15,056 nucleotides of DNA from Trueperella sp. (lineage in GTDB: Bacteria > Actinomycetota > Actinomycetes > Actinomycetales > Actinomycetaceae), in assembly GCA_012727825.1 (NCBI GenBank), contig JAAYGH010000238.1:1-15056 (forward strand), in the 5' to 3' direction. Below the pieces are notes generated by a model that was not told the origin of the DNA, ran no database searches, and worked only from the letters and a program-made list of their open reading frames with translations. Shown piece after piece: positions 7,317-14,509 of this stretch (position 1 is its first letter; each line of letters opens with the position of its first letter). Position numbers and translations under genes: made by a program.

Positions 7317-7369
7317 AGTAAAAGGGCTTCATTGACAGCCAGCAATCGAAAGGTTAACACTTCGTAAAC
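7317..7369 (-). promoter_or_regulatory. Candidate PHO box and promoter of pstSCAB
   Basis: On the minus strand, heptamers at exactly 11-bp steps read GTTTACG (7369-7363), GTTAACC (7358-7352), GATTGCT (7347-7341) and GTCAATG (7336-7330). The first two match the actinobacterial PhoP-type unit GTTCACC at 5 and 6 of 7 positions; the last two are degenerate. A TTTACT -10-like hexamer follows at 7322-7317, giving a leader of about 55 nt before the GTG at 7254. There is no good -35, as expected for an activated promoter. Confidence 0.45.
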
Positions 7370-7452
7370 AGCCTAGTAAGCTCCACCACAGTTTGGTGTT
7401 TTCCGCTCACTTTTCAACCGAAAGTCGTCAAAATTCAGGTCGAATAGAACGC

Positions 7453-8436
7453 TTAGTCCAGAAGCGGGCGGATCTTCTCAAATGCAACAATGGTGGGCGC
7501 CTTACCGCGACGGTTGGCCACGTGAGCTACGATCACCTCGCCCGTCTTGAGCCACGGATCCTTCTCGGGAACCTGCCTCATAATCCTTTGGGGCGTGAAT
7601 TCCTCAAGGGTTTCCATGACGGTGGGAAGAGTCGGGCGATGTAGGCACACAACCATGGGACGCAATTCCTTGCGCAACCATTTCTTCACGAGCGATGCGA
7701 CAGGCTTGGGCTCCTTTTCATGAGCGGCCTCGGTGAGCACATCTTTAGTCTCGATATCTACGCCAACGGCCTTCCCATAGGGCGTCATGGACTCCACGCA
7801 CCGCCGCCAGGGGGATGACACGATGCGTTCCACGCCGTAGGCAGAGAACACACGAACAAGGGCTTCGGCACGTTCGTAACCGGTCTTGGTGAGCGGGCGG
7901 GTCTCTTCTGCGCCCACGCCGTCCTTGTCCTTCCACGCTGAACGCCGCATCGCACGGGTGTGGCGAGCAAGCAAGAGTGCCACGGTCTGGTGCTTGTCGT
8001 CAGACCACAGGTCTTTCATGTAGCCGAGAATGTCTCGATCACCTTGAGTGGTGAGCATCGCCCTGGCCTCCTTGATCGAGACCCAGCGAACCTGATCCAC
8101 TTCCTTCTTCGACGCGAGATTCACCTTCGGGCGCACTTTCACAGCCGGGTCTGATTTAGGTACCACGGTGGCCAACCAGTAGCGCACCGTCTTTCTCTTA
8201 CCACCGGCAATCGTGTAATTTTGCGACCCGAGAGGCACACCAAGCACGACATCAAGGCCGGTCTCCTCGCGCATCTCACGAATGCAACACTCGTGTAGAG
8301 ATTCATCTGGCTTGGCCTTGCCTTTCGGAAAGGACCAGTCATCCCACTCGGGGCGGTGAACAATGAGTACCTGGATTTTACGGTTATTTTTGCGCCAGAT
8401 AATAGCACCGGCGCCTCTGATGTCTGGTTTGGACAC
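7453..8436 (-). CDS. mutT1: MutT1-like Nudix hydrolase with C-terminal histidine phosphatase domain
   Basis: The two domains match mycobacterial MutT1, which hydrolyses 8-oxo-(d)GTP to the diphosphate and also acts on diadenosine polyphosphates. The Nudix domain (about 1-140) has a perfect GX5EX7REUXEEXGU box: Gly39, Glu45, Arg53-Glu54, Glu57-Glu58, Gly60. The histidine phosphatase domain (about 150-327) has an ARHTRA motif with catalytic His159 (RHT in place of the usual RHG) and a second active-site His266 in CLHRP. GTG at 8436 was chosen because GGAGGG (8442-8447) lies 5 nt upstream; the nearby ATG is in another frame. It follows ppk, the same neighbourhood as in Mycobacterium tuberculosis (Rv2984-Rv2985). 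Confidence 0.92.
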   Translation of the reverse strand: MSKPDIRGAGAIIWRKNNRKIQVLIVHRPEWDDWSFPKGKAKPDESLHECCIREMREETGLDVVLGVPLGSQNYTIAGGKRKTVRYWLATVVPKSDPAVKVRPKVNLASKKEVDQVRWVSIKEARAMLTTQGDRDILGYMKDLWSDDKHQTVALLLARHTRAMRRSAWKDKDGVGAEETRPLTKTGYERAEALVRVFSAYGVERIVSSPWRRCVESMTPYGKAVGVDIETKDVLTEAAHEKEPKPVASLVKKWLRKELRPMVVCLHRPTLPTVMETLEEFTPQRIMRQVPEKDPWLKTGEVIVAHVANRRGKAPTIVAFEKIRPLLD

Positions 8437-8474
8437 GACATCCCTCCACTGATGGCTTCAACTCTTTCACCGCC

Positions 8475-8503
8475 CAGTGCAAGGCGGTAACACCTCTGCA
8501 CTG
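8475..8503 (-). other. Hairpin between ppk and mutT1
   Basis: CAGTGCAAGG (8475-8484) pairs with CCTCTGCACTG (8493-8503), 10 bp with one bulged base and an 8-nt loop, in the 107-nt gap. There is no T-run in either direction, so it is more likely a processing or stability element than a terminator. mutT1 may still be co-transcribed with ppk. Confidence 0.4.
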
Positions 8504-8543
8504 TAACAGCCGAAGGTTAGACCCTTCCGCGGCGGTGGTGGCT

Positions 8544-10922
8544 CTAGCGGCGATCAGCCACGTTTTCGCGAGCGCGTGCCATGAGTTGGTCTTGGATGTG
8601 CGGGAGCTTCTCCCCGTCGACGTCGGTCGTCACCTGTTCCCAGCCATCGGCTAACATGTGCCACGATTGCACTTCGTCCGACGTCGCACGCCGCACCAGC
8701 TCCACGAGGAAGTCCCTCTGTTCCTCCTCCACCACGCGAATGAGCGCCTCAACTCGGCGATCCAAATTGCGATGCATGAGGTCGGCAGATCCGATCCACA
8801 CCTCTGGGTCGTCGTCGTTGCAGAACGTGTAGACGCGCGAATGCTCGAGGAAACGTCCCAAAATCGAACGCACGCGAATGTTCTCGGACAGGCCAGGGAT
8901 ACCGGCGCGCAGGCAACAGATTCCGCGGACCTGAATGTCAACGGGCACACCTGCCTGCGATGCGCGGTACAGGGCGTCGATGAGCCGCTCGTCCACGATC
9001 GAGTTGCACTTCAGACGGATCCACGCTGGTTTGCCAGCTTCGAGATTTTCGATTTCGCGGTCGATACGCTCCACAAGACCTTTGCGGATGCCAGTCGGCG
9101 CAACGAGCAAGCGATGGAACTTCGCCTTCGGCGCGTAGCCGGACAGCTGGTTAAACAGGCGAGTGAGGTCCTGGCCAACATCACGATCAGATGAGAACAG
9201 GCCAAGATCTTCGTAGCCTCGGGCAGTCTTCGGATTGTAGTTACCCGTGCCCACATGGCAGTACCGGCGCAGGCCATCCGACTCCTGGCGCACCACGAGC
9301 GACAGCTTGCAGTGCGTCTTCAGCCCGACGATTCCATAGACGACGTGGACGCCAGCTTCCTCAAGCTTGCGAGCCCATTCGATATTGTTTTCCTCGTCGA
9401 AACGAGCCTTGATCTCAACGACCGCAAGCACCTGCTTTCCGAGGTTTGCCGCCTTAATCAGCGCATCCACAATCGGAGAATCACCCGACGTGCGGTAGAG
9501 CGTCTGCTTAATTGCAAGCACCTTCGGATCTTCCGCAGCCTGGCGAATAAAGTGCTGGACCGACGTCGCAAACGACTCGTAAGGGTGGTGGACGAGGATC
9601 TCCCTGCGTCGAATAGCGGCAAAAATGTCCGGCATCCTCGCCGATTCCACGTCCGAAATGCCCTTCGCCGTCACCGGCACGAATTTCTTGTACTTCAGGT
9701 GGGGGCGGTCCAGGTCGTGAATAACGTTCAAGCCCGTCAGGTCAAGCGGCGCGGGAAGCGGCAGCACGTCGTCGTTGCGGACTCCTAGCTCACGGACGAG
9801 GAGTTCACGCACCTTCTTTGAGATGTCTTCCTCAACCTCGAGCCGCACGGCCTGCCCGAAGCGACGGCGAAGCAGCTCCTTTTCGAGAGCTTTAAGCAGG
9901 TTCTCGGCGTCGTCTTCCTCAACCTCGAGGTCCTCGTTACGGGTAACGCGGAAGGTGGAATACTCCACCACCTCCATCCCCGGGAACAATGAATCAAGGT
10001 GTGCGCCAATCACTTCTTCGAGCGGAATGTAGGCGGTTTTGCCGAACTCGTCCACTGGCACATCTTCGGGACGGTAAGGGCGCCCTTCCGAGTCGACTGC
10101 GATGAAACGTGGCAGAAGTGGTGGGACCTTCACTCGAGCGAAGAGTTCGTTGTTGTTCTTCGGGTTGCGCACGAGCACCGCAAGGTTGAGCGACAGGCCC
10201 GAAATGTATGGGAACGGGTGGGCTGGATCCACGGCGAGCGGGGTAAGGACCGGAAAGATCTGCTTGCGGTAGAACTTCGACAGGCGGTCCTTCTCCTTAT
10301 CGTTGAGATCCGACCAATGCTGGATGACGATACCAACCTCGGCGAGCTTGGGTTGCACGTCGTCGCGGTATACCCGCGCGTGGCGGTCCTGCAATTCCCT
10401 CGTGCGAATCGTAATTCCCTCAAGAACCTGCCGGGGTGCGAGGCCGGAGGCCTTCGTCGTCGCCATCCCGGTCGCAATACGGCGCATGAGGCCGGCCACG
10501 CGGACCATGTAAAACTCATCCAAGTTCGAGGCGAAAATTGCAAGGAACCAGGCGCGTTCAAGGATGTGGAGGTCCTGGTCCTCGGCCTGCTCAAGCACGC
10601 GCTCGTTAAAGGCGAGCCAGGACAGTTCACGGTCGAGAAAGCGGCCGTCTGGGAGCTCGCCTTCGTGGAGCGACTCTTCGTCTGCCTCGGCCTGGCGAAC
10701 TATCTCCTCGGCTTCATCGATGAGCTCCGTCGGGGAGACCGCCGTTCCCATGCGCATACCCTCAAGGAGGCGGGCGCGCAGACTCTGCACGTCATTCTTT
10801 GACAGCTCACTCAGTTCCTCATCGGTTTCGATGATCTTCTCGAGAGAAGCAGGGAGTGCCTCTTCAAGGTCAATGTGATCTGCTGCTGTTGACTGGGTCA
10901 GTTCAGGGGTTTGCTCGCTCAT
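8544..10922 (-). CDS. ppk: Polyphosphate kinase 1
   Basis: This enzyme reversibly transfers the terminal phosphate of ATP to inorganic polyphosphate. The conserved N-terminal segment [17 protein letters not shown] is at 97-113. The two catalytic histidines are present: His537 in LKTHCKL (the autophosphorylated site by family) and His694 in [10 protein letters not shown]. The [20 protein letters not shown] block is at 555-574. At 792 residues it is ~90 longer than enteric PPK1, owing to an acidic N-terminal extension (1-95) of the kind seen in actinobacterial PPKs. ATG at 10922 lacks a good Shine-Dalgarno sequence. A promoter-like pair places transcription start at the ATG, suggesting leaderless translation. 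Confidence 0.97.
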   Translation of the reverse strand: MSEQTPELTQSTAADHIDLEEALPASLEKIIETDEELSELSKNDVQSLRARLLEGMRMGTAVSPTELIDEAEEIVRQAEADEESLHEGELPDGRFLDRELSWLAFNERVLEQAEDQDLHILERAWFLAIFASNLDEFYMVRVAGLMRRIATGMATTKASGLAPRQVLEGITIRTRELQDRHARVYRDDVQPKLAEVGIVIQHWSDLNDKEKDRLSKFYRKQIFPVLTPLAVDPAHPFPYISGLSLNLAVLVRNPKNNNELFARVKVPPLLPRFIAVDSEGRPYRPEDVPVDEFGKTAYIPLEEVIGAHLDSLFPGMEVVEYSTFRVTRNEDLEVEEDDAENLLKALEKELLRRRFGQAVRLEVEEDISKKVRELLVRELGVRNDDVLPLPAPLDLTGLNVIHDLDRPHLKYKKFVPVTAKGISDVESARMPDIFAAIRRREILVHHPYESFATSVQHFIRQAAEDPKVLAIKQTLYRTSGDSPIVDALIKAANLGKQVLAVVEIKARFDEENNIEWARKLEEAGVHVVYGIVGLKTHCKLSLVVRQESDGLRRYCHVGTGNYNPKTARGYEDLGLFSSDRDVGQDLTRLFNQLSGYAPKAKFHRLLVAPTGIRKGLVERIDREIENLEAGKPAWIRLKCNSIVDERLIDALYRASQAGVPVDIQVRGICCLRAGIPGLSENIRVRSILGRFLEHSRVYTFCNDDDPEVWIGSADLMHRNLDRRVEALIRVVEEEQRDFLVELVRRATSDEVQSWHMLADGWEQVTTDVDGEKLPHIQDQLMARARENVADRR

Positions 10923-10928
10923 ACCGAA

Positions 10929-10958
10929 ATAGTCTCAGATGTGGGCTGAGTTTATCAA
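10929..10958 (-). promoter_or_regulatory. Candidate promoter giving a leaderless ppk mRNA
   Basis: On the minus strand TTGATA (10958-10953, 5 of 6 to TTGACA) is followed after 18 bp by GACTAT (10934-10929, 3 of 6). Only 6 nt separate the latter from the ppk ATG, so initiation would be at the start codon itself. This agrees with the absence of a ribosome binding site. Confidence 0.35.
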
Positions 10959-10997
10959 CGCCCAACGTCTCACATGGACTGGTCGGCGCTCCGCGGG

Positions 10998-11052
10998 CGC
11001 ACCCGAGTCAGGCTAATTGGCGGTCGATCCGCCTCCTATTGCTCGGGGTGCG
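10998..11052 (-). other. Nested hairpin between mshD and ppk
   Basis: CGCACCCGAG (10998-11007) pairs with CTCGGGGTGCG (11042-11052) with one bulge. It encloses a second hairpin, GGCGG/CCGCC (11019-11023/11029-11033). No clear U-tract follows, so it may be a weak or Rho-assisted end of the mshD transcript. Confidence 0.4.
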
Positions 11053-11067
11053 TCGGATGCCAATCGC

Positions 11068-12081
11068 CTAGAGGTCGTACTGAGTGTGGGTCTCTGAGAC
11101 GTCGAAACCGGCGCGGCGATACGACCGCACCGCCGGCTCATTATCAAGATCCACATACAAGATCGCCTGCTGGAATCCGTGGCTTCGCATGATCTTGAGC
11201 ATGAGATCCGACAGTGTGCCGCCGAGCCCCTGCCCTTGAATCTTCGGGTGAACGCCAAGGACGTAGAGCTCCACTACGGTCTTTGACTGTGGCTTGAGCC
11301 AGAGAAACGCTAGCGGCTTGTCGCCGTTAAACCCGTTCGCAGCAGCCACTGAGACGCTCATCGACGCGCCGTCCGCGATGTCGTTTTGATCGTCGGTGTG
11401 CTTCGGGTGGACGAGGAGCAGCAGTTCGGGGTCGAACCAATCCTGCGAGAAGCGCTGCCTCATGTCATCGATGGTGAGCTGACCCTGCTCGGGATGATTT
11501 GCGAAAGCGGCTTCGTTGAGGCTAGTGAATACCTCGAGGTCTGCCTCGGGATCGATCGGCCGTATCGACCAATTTGGAATCGCGTTTTCAAGGTCTGACC
11601 GATTGACGACCCCTACGAGCGGGCGCGTCATGACGAGCAGCGAGCGCGTTGCCGTCAAACCTTCTGTTTCCGCGAGGACTTGGGCCGGAGGCAGAGTGCC
11701 GTGCGCCCAGAGCGAGGAGCCCGCAAAGCGTTCGCGGGCCGCGCGTAGGAGCCGGCGCCCGAGGCCCCGGCTCCGGTGCGAGGGTGCGACGGCTAGCTCC
11801 ACGTTCCCATTGCGGACATCGCGGATAGCTGCACCAACAACTGTGCCCTCGCCCGTTTCAGACTGTGAGTGAGGGCCGGATTCAGCTTGGGGTTCACCGG
11901 CCGCGGGATCGCCGTCGGTAGTGATCAGGAGATACTCGGCCGCACCAACGGAGTCGAGATTGAGCAGAGTTTGCTCGTCGAAAGCCCCGAACCCATCCTC
12001 GTTCTTGACGGTAGTCGCGAGCGCACGGATCTGGTCCGCAAAGCCGGTAGCCTCACGGAGAAATCGAGGTTCAAATTCCAC
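11068..12081 (-). CDS. mshD: Mycothiol synthase (MshD)
   Basis: This enzyme acetylates Cys-GlcN-Ins with acetyl-CoA, the last step of mycothiol synthesis in the cytoplasm. Two tandem GNAT domains are visible. The N-terminal one carries RSRGLG (103-108). The C-terminal catalytic one carries QGQGLG (282-287), preceded by ELYVLGVHP and followed by LYVDLDNEPAVRSYRRAGF (308-326), which closely fits the family. NEAAFANHPEQG (189-200) is another MshD hallmark. A Gly/Glu/Ser-rich stretch (about 57-80) looks like a flexible insertion in the first domain. The GTG start abuts the TAG stop of the upstream gene (TAG immediately followed by GTG), suggesting coupled translation. Length, 337 residues, is normal to slightly long. 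Confidence 0.93.
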   Translation of the reverse strand: MEFEPRFLREATGFADQIRALATTVKNEDGFGAFDEQTLLNLDSVGAAEYLLITTDGDPAAGEPQAESGPHSQSETGEGTVVGAAIRDVRNGNVELAVAPSHRSRGLGRRLLRAARERFAGSSLWAHGTLPPAQVLAETEGLTATRSLLVMTRPLVGVVNRSDLENAIPNWSIRPIDPEADLEVFTSLNEAAFANHPEQGQLTIDDMRQRFSQDWFDPELLLLVHPKHTDDQNDIADGASMSVSVAAANGFNGDKPLAFLWLKPQSKTVVELYVLGVHPKIQGQGLGGTLSDLMLKIMRSHGFQQAILYVDLDNEPAVRSYRRAGFDVSETHTQYDL

Positions 12082-12696
12082 CTAGTCGAGCCCGCCCTTG
12101 GTCAGGCGGTCTCCAGCTATCTGGAAGTCTTGAGAAACTCGGAGCATCGCCGTGTCACGCCTGGTGACTTCGGTGGCAAGCTCGTGCTCGTCATCGACAA
12201 TCCACGTGGGTTGAACGCGGCCCATGAAGTCCGTCAAACGGGCAGAGCTACGGAGCACATCAGCAAAGTCGCCGCGGAAGTTGCCCTTAAACACTTCGTC
12301 CCACTTTGTACGCACCTCGCGGGGCGACAGAACCTGATCGAGCTTCTCGGGCTCGTCTTCGCTCACGGCCTTCTTTGCGGCCGCGTAACGAAGATCTGCC
12401 TCGTCCGGAAAGCGGCGGATCCATTCCGAAAGCAGGAATCCGCGCCACAACGTGCCCGGCAACGATCCTTCATGCGAATTCATCCACGACTCGGCAATCA
12501 CATCAATGCCTTCTTCGCGAACCAAATCCTGCACGCGTTTAATGACATCATCTTCTTCCTGTCGGACCGTGCCGAGAGGAACGATCGCCTGAGCAGACGT
12601 GTGTGCAAGCTCCGAGGTGGTGGCTGTATCCGCCTCCCCTTCGATCATTTCGACCTGGTCGGGCTTGAGCTGGGCTGGCCTACGTGGCTGAGTCAT
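12082..12696 (-). CDS. Unrecognised conserved-looking cytoplasmic protein upstream of mshD
   Basis: The 204-residue protein has no signal peptide or membrane segment. It has a disordered, charged N-terminus (1-45) and a more ordered core with a distinctive Trp/Gly-containing segment, SWMNSHEGSLPGTLWRGFLL (70-89), followed by EWIRRFPDEADLRYAAAKKA (91-110). The C-terminal third is mixed and charged. No catalytic motif was recognised and no function is offered. The start is ATG at 12696 with GGAGG 5 nt upstream; a TTG 4 codons earlier overlaps that ribosome binding site and is unlikely. It ends exactly where mshD begins, so the two are almost certainly co-transcribed. Confidence 0.85.
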   Translation of the reverse strand: MTQPRRPAQLKPDQVEMIEGEADTATTSELAHTSAQAIVPLGTVRQEEDDVIKRVQDLVREEGIDVIAESWMNSHEGSLPGTLWRGFLLSEWIRRFPDEADLRYAAAKKAVSEDEPEKLDQVLSPREVRTKWDEVFKGNFRGDFADVLRSSARLTDFMGRVQPTWIVDDEHELATEVTRRDTAMLRVSQDFQIAGDRLTKGGLD

Positions 12697-12880
12697 GATT
12701 GCCTCCAATTACTTGACTCTATTCTCTCGCAAAAGACGCTCCCATGTGGGATGTTGCGCGAGAAAGTCGCAGGCCCGCGAATCTGTCGCCACCAGTGCCG
12801 CACACCGGCGCGCGTGCGGTGCTATCTCAACCTCGTGAATTTAATTCCGTAGGCTCTATCGTGAGGTCATACCCGCGTTA

Positions 12881-12992
12881 GCTCGACTGCCAAATCTCGA
12901 GAGCCTGATCCCAACCACTCTATTTCGACAGCCATGTCTCAACTACGTCCTCTCGACAGCCTGATCTCAACAGGCTTATCCCAACCACGTTC
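12881..12992. repeat. Eight-unit tandem array with 14-bp period
   Basis: Units start at 12881, 12895, 12909, 12923, 12937, 12951, 12965 and 12979. Their first seven bases read GCTCGAC, TCTCGAG, TCCCAAC, TTTCGAC, TCTCAAC, TCTCGAC, TCTCAAC and TCCCAAC. GAC-type and AAC-type units partly alternate, giving a 28-bp higher-order period. An in-phase TCTCAACC at 12825 (four periods upstream) and a degenerate unit at 12867 suggest the array was once longer. Confidence 0.75.
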
Positions 12993-12994
12993 AT

Positions 12995-13057
12995 AAGATA
13001 GGCGCTGGGAGCTCGATATCCTCTATACAACGACATCGCGCTCCTAGGACCTATCTT
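12995..13057. repeat. Imperfect inverted repeat next to the 14-bp array
   Basis: AAGATAGG (12995-13002) pairs with CCTATCTT (13050-13057). After a symmetric 5x5 internal loop, GGAGC (13008-13012) pairs with GCTCC (13040-13044). The function is unknown. It begins 2 bp after the tandem array ends. Confidence 0.5.
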
Positions 13058-13140
13058 CTGAACACAACCGGGCGAGACCACATGCCGCTTCGGATATGGC
13101 GAATGTTTTCGCGCGCTGGCCGACGTACCTAATTGAAACC

Positions 13141-13181
13141 GACGCACCATAATTTAGGTGATTGTGAATTTATGGTGCGTC
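13141..13181. repeat. Perfect 12-bp inverted repeat
   Basis: GACGCACCATAA (13141-13152) and TTATGGTGCGTC (13170-13181) are perfect complements around a 17-nt AT-rich spacer, with two further A-T pairs possible across a bulge. It could be an operator, a weak terminator (minus-strand exit reads GGTTTC) or a remnant element end. No gene lies within 100 bp. Confidence 0.6.
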
Positions 13182-13301
13182 CACTAGCGCGGATGGTGAT
13201 GGCCGGTCGATGTTCGTGAGGGCGGAGGGCACCACCGAGTATCGGACGCGACTTCAGATACTTAACAGGAGCCAACGTCCGCGACGCACCCTGAATGAAA
13301 A

Positions 13302-13332
13302 ACCCCGGCACCTCATATTGAGGTGCCGGGGT
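13302..13332 (-). terminator. Intrinsic terminator of tRNA-Lys
   Basis: There is a perfect 14-bp stem, ACCCCGGCACCTCA (13302-13315) with TGAGGTGCCGGGGT (13319-13332), and a 3-nt loop. On the minus strand it is followed by TTTTCATT. It starts 5 nt after the tRNA 3' end. Confidence 0.88.
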
Positions 13333-13337
13333 GGCGG

Positions 13338-13411
13338 TAGGCCCCGTGGGACTCGAACCCACAACCTACGGATTAAAAGTCCGGAGCTCTAACCAGTTGA
13401 GCTAGAGGCCC
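13338..13411 (-). tRNA. tRNA-Lys (anticodon TTT)
   Basis: The 74-nt cloverleaf reads on the minus strand. The acceptor stem is GGGCCTC with GGGGCCT (two G-U pairs), the D stem GCTC/GAGC, the anticodon loop CTTTTAA, and the T arm GTGGG-TTCGAGT-CCCAC, with discriminator A. CCA is not fully encoded (CCG follows), as is common in actinobacteria. The anticodon stem CCGGA/TCCGT has a C-T mismatch at 27-43, at the junction with the variable loop; the other four pairs are sound. It stands alone with its own terminator. Confidence 0.95.
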
Positions 13412-13412
13412 G

Positions 13413-13485
13413 CCCAGACCCGAAAGTCTCGAACTGGGACACCAAACAGCGGGGCTTTCTGGTGTTCCATATCGAGAAAAGTATA
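13413..13485 (-). promoter_or_regulatory. Promoter and structured leader of tRNA-Lys
   Basis: A TATACT -10 hexamer (5 of 6) lies at 13485-13480 on the minus strand. Starting near 13473, the precursor would have a ~60-nt leader. The leader holds a hairpin (13436-13444 with 13460-13468, 8 of 9 paired) and a second one nearer the tRNA (CCCAG/CTGGG or AGAC/GTCT, 13413-13438). No good -35 was seen. Confidence 0.4.
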
Positions 13486-13572
13486 GCGGGCGAGGCCGAT
13501 GAGCGGAAATTTAGGTCGACGAATCGCGGTGCACGTCACGCGGATCAGCCCTCGCAGCACCACCGGGAACAC

Positions 13573-14478
13573 CTACGCCCGAGGGATCCGCTGCCTGCCC
13601 GGATTCCACGTCACGAAAATAACGGCGATTGAGATCAGCACGAGTCCGCCAATCTCCCCTAGGTTTGGGAACTGGCGGAGCATCACCATGCCCACCACGA
13701 GCGACGTGGCCGGATAGAGGGAGTTCAACAGCGCAAAAGTCGAAGCTGGCACCTTTGTGAGGATCGTGACTTCAAGGAAGTAGGGAACTACGGAGGAGAA
13801 CAAGCCCACCGCCACCATGAGTGCCAGCAACTTGGGGTCAGTGAGGATCACGCCGAAGCTTGGGATCGCGAGCGGAATATACACAACTGCACCGATCGCC
13901 ATCCCGATGGCAAGCGAATCCGGCCCAACACCAGCGGTAGCCACCTTGGACCCCATCCACATATAGAGCGCCCATGCTGCACCAGCCGCAACGGCAAACC
14001 CGACGCCTGCCGCCACGCCCGGTTCGTTCATGTCCACGCCGATCCACGAGATCATGAACACTCCAGTTGCCGCGAAGACGATGCCCGTCCAGATTCGCCA
14101 ATTTCTCCCGGTGACCGCAGCCAACAGCACGGGCCCGATGAACTCAAGTGCGACGGCGGTGCCCAGCGGGATCCGATCAATCGCTTGGTAAAACAAGATA
14201 TTCATCGTCACGAGCGCGAGTCCAAGAACGGCCGGTCGCCAGAGCTTTCGCCACTCGATGCGCGGTCGGCGCCACGCCATCATGACGATCGCACCGACCG
14301 CCACACGGCCCCACGCCACCGCGCTCGCGGAGGCAACGGCGAACAACGTCACCGCGATCGACGCACCAACGTACTGGATGATGCCCGTTGCCAACAGGAT
14401 CGCAGGCGCGGCATTGCGCATCGCATCGCCGGACATGTTGCGAATACTGCCCGTCTCGAACCGCCGTCCCCTATCCAT
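13573..14478 (-). CDS. EamA/DMT-superfamily transporter (RhtA-like)
   Basis: The 301-residue protein has about ten membrane segments arranged as two EamA repeats, roughly 20-150 and 160-295, of the drug/metabolite transporter superfamily. RhtA-like features include WGRVAVGAIVMMAWRRPRIEW in the first repeat and the paired segments around YQAIDRIPLGTAVALEFIGP and VPYFLEVTILTKVPASTFALLNSLYPATSL. Relatives export amino acids such as threonine or homoserine, or other small metabolites; the substrate here cannot be told. ATG at 14478 has GAGG 6 nt upstream; an internal ATG at codon 15 lacks one. It follows the AEC gene by 31 nt on the same strand, so the two are probably one transcript. Confidence 0.9.
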   Translation of the reverse strand: MDRGRRFETGSIRNMSGDAMRNAAPAILLATGIIQYVGASIAVTLFAVASASAVAWGRVAVGAIVMMAWRRPRIEWRKLWRPAVLGLALVTMNILFYQAIDRIPLGTAVALEFIGPVLLAAVTGRNWRIWTGIVFAATGVFMISWIGVDMNEPGVAAGVGFAVAAGAAWALYMWMGSKVATAGVGPDSLAIGMAIGAVVYIPLAIPSFGVILTDPKLLALMVAVGLFSSVVPYFLEVTILTKVPASTFALLNSLYPATSLVVGMVMLRQFPNLGEIGGLVLISIAVIFVTWNPGRQRIPRA

Positions 14479-14509
14479 CCGTCACCTCATTCTCCGTCTG
14501 AATGTTGCT

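Larger units (their letters stand above)
12709..13337. other. Intergenic region with tandem array and inverted repeats, about 630 bp
   Basis: This lies between tRNA-Lys and the operon that starts with the unrecognised gene. From left to right it holds a stem TCTCGC/GCGAGA (about 12725-12775), a 10-bp wobble-containing hairpin (12794-12803 with 12814-12823), a 14-bp-period array, hairpin 12995-13057, inverted repeat 13141-13181 and the tRNA terminator. The promoter of the minus-strand operon must lie near its left end, but no convincing hexamers were found. No coding frame here is credible. Confidence 0.7.

Noticed and set aside
7380..7400. Terminator after mutT1 or before pstS
   Set aside because: Only a 5-bp CACCA/TGGTG stem is present with no T-run, and it lies between the mutT1 start-proximal promoter elements of pstS; too weak to call.
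9999..10802. A 267-codon plus-strand frame opposite ppk
   Set aside because: It is a shadow of the well-supported ppk gene, a usual effect of GC-rich codon bias.
11869..12852. A 327-codon plus-strand frame across mshD and the upstream gene
   Set aside because: It lies antisense to two genes with good starts and coupling, and the peptide resembles no protein family.
12881..12992. CRISPR array
   Set aside because: The period is 14 bp and units are contiguous, without constant repeats separated by unique spacers; no cas genes are nearby.
12920..13150. A 76-codon minus-strand frame
   Set aside because: It runs through the tandem array and an inverted repeat and lacks a ribosome binding site.
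13413..13473. T-box riboswitch in the tRNA-Lys leader
   Set aside because: It lies upstream of a tRNA, not an aminoacyl-tRNA synthetase or amino-acid gene, and no T-box consensus was seen.
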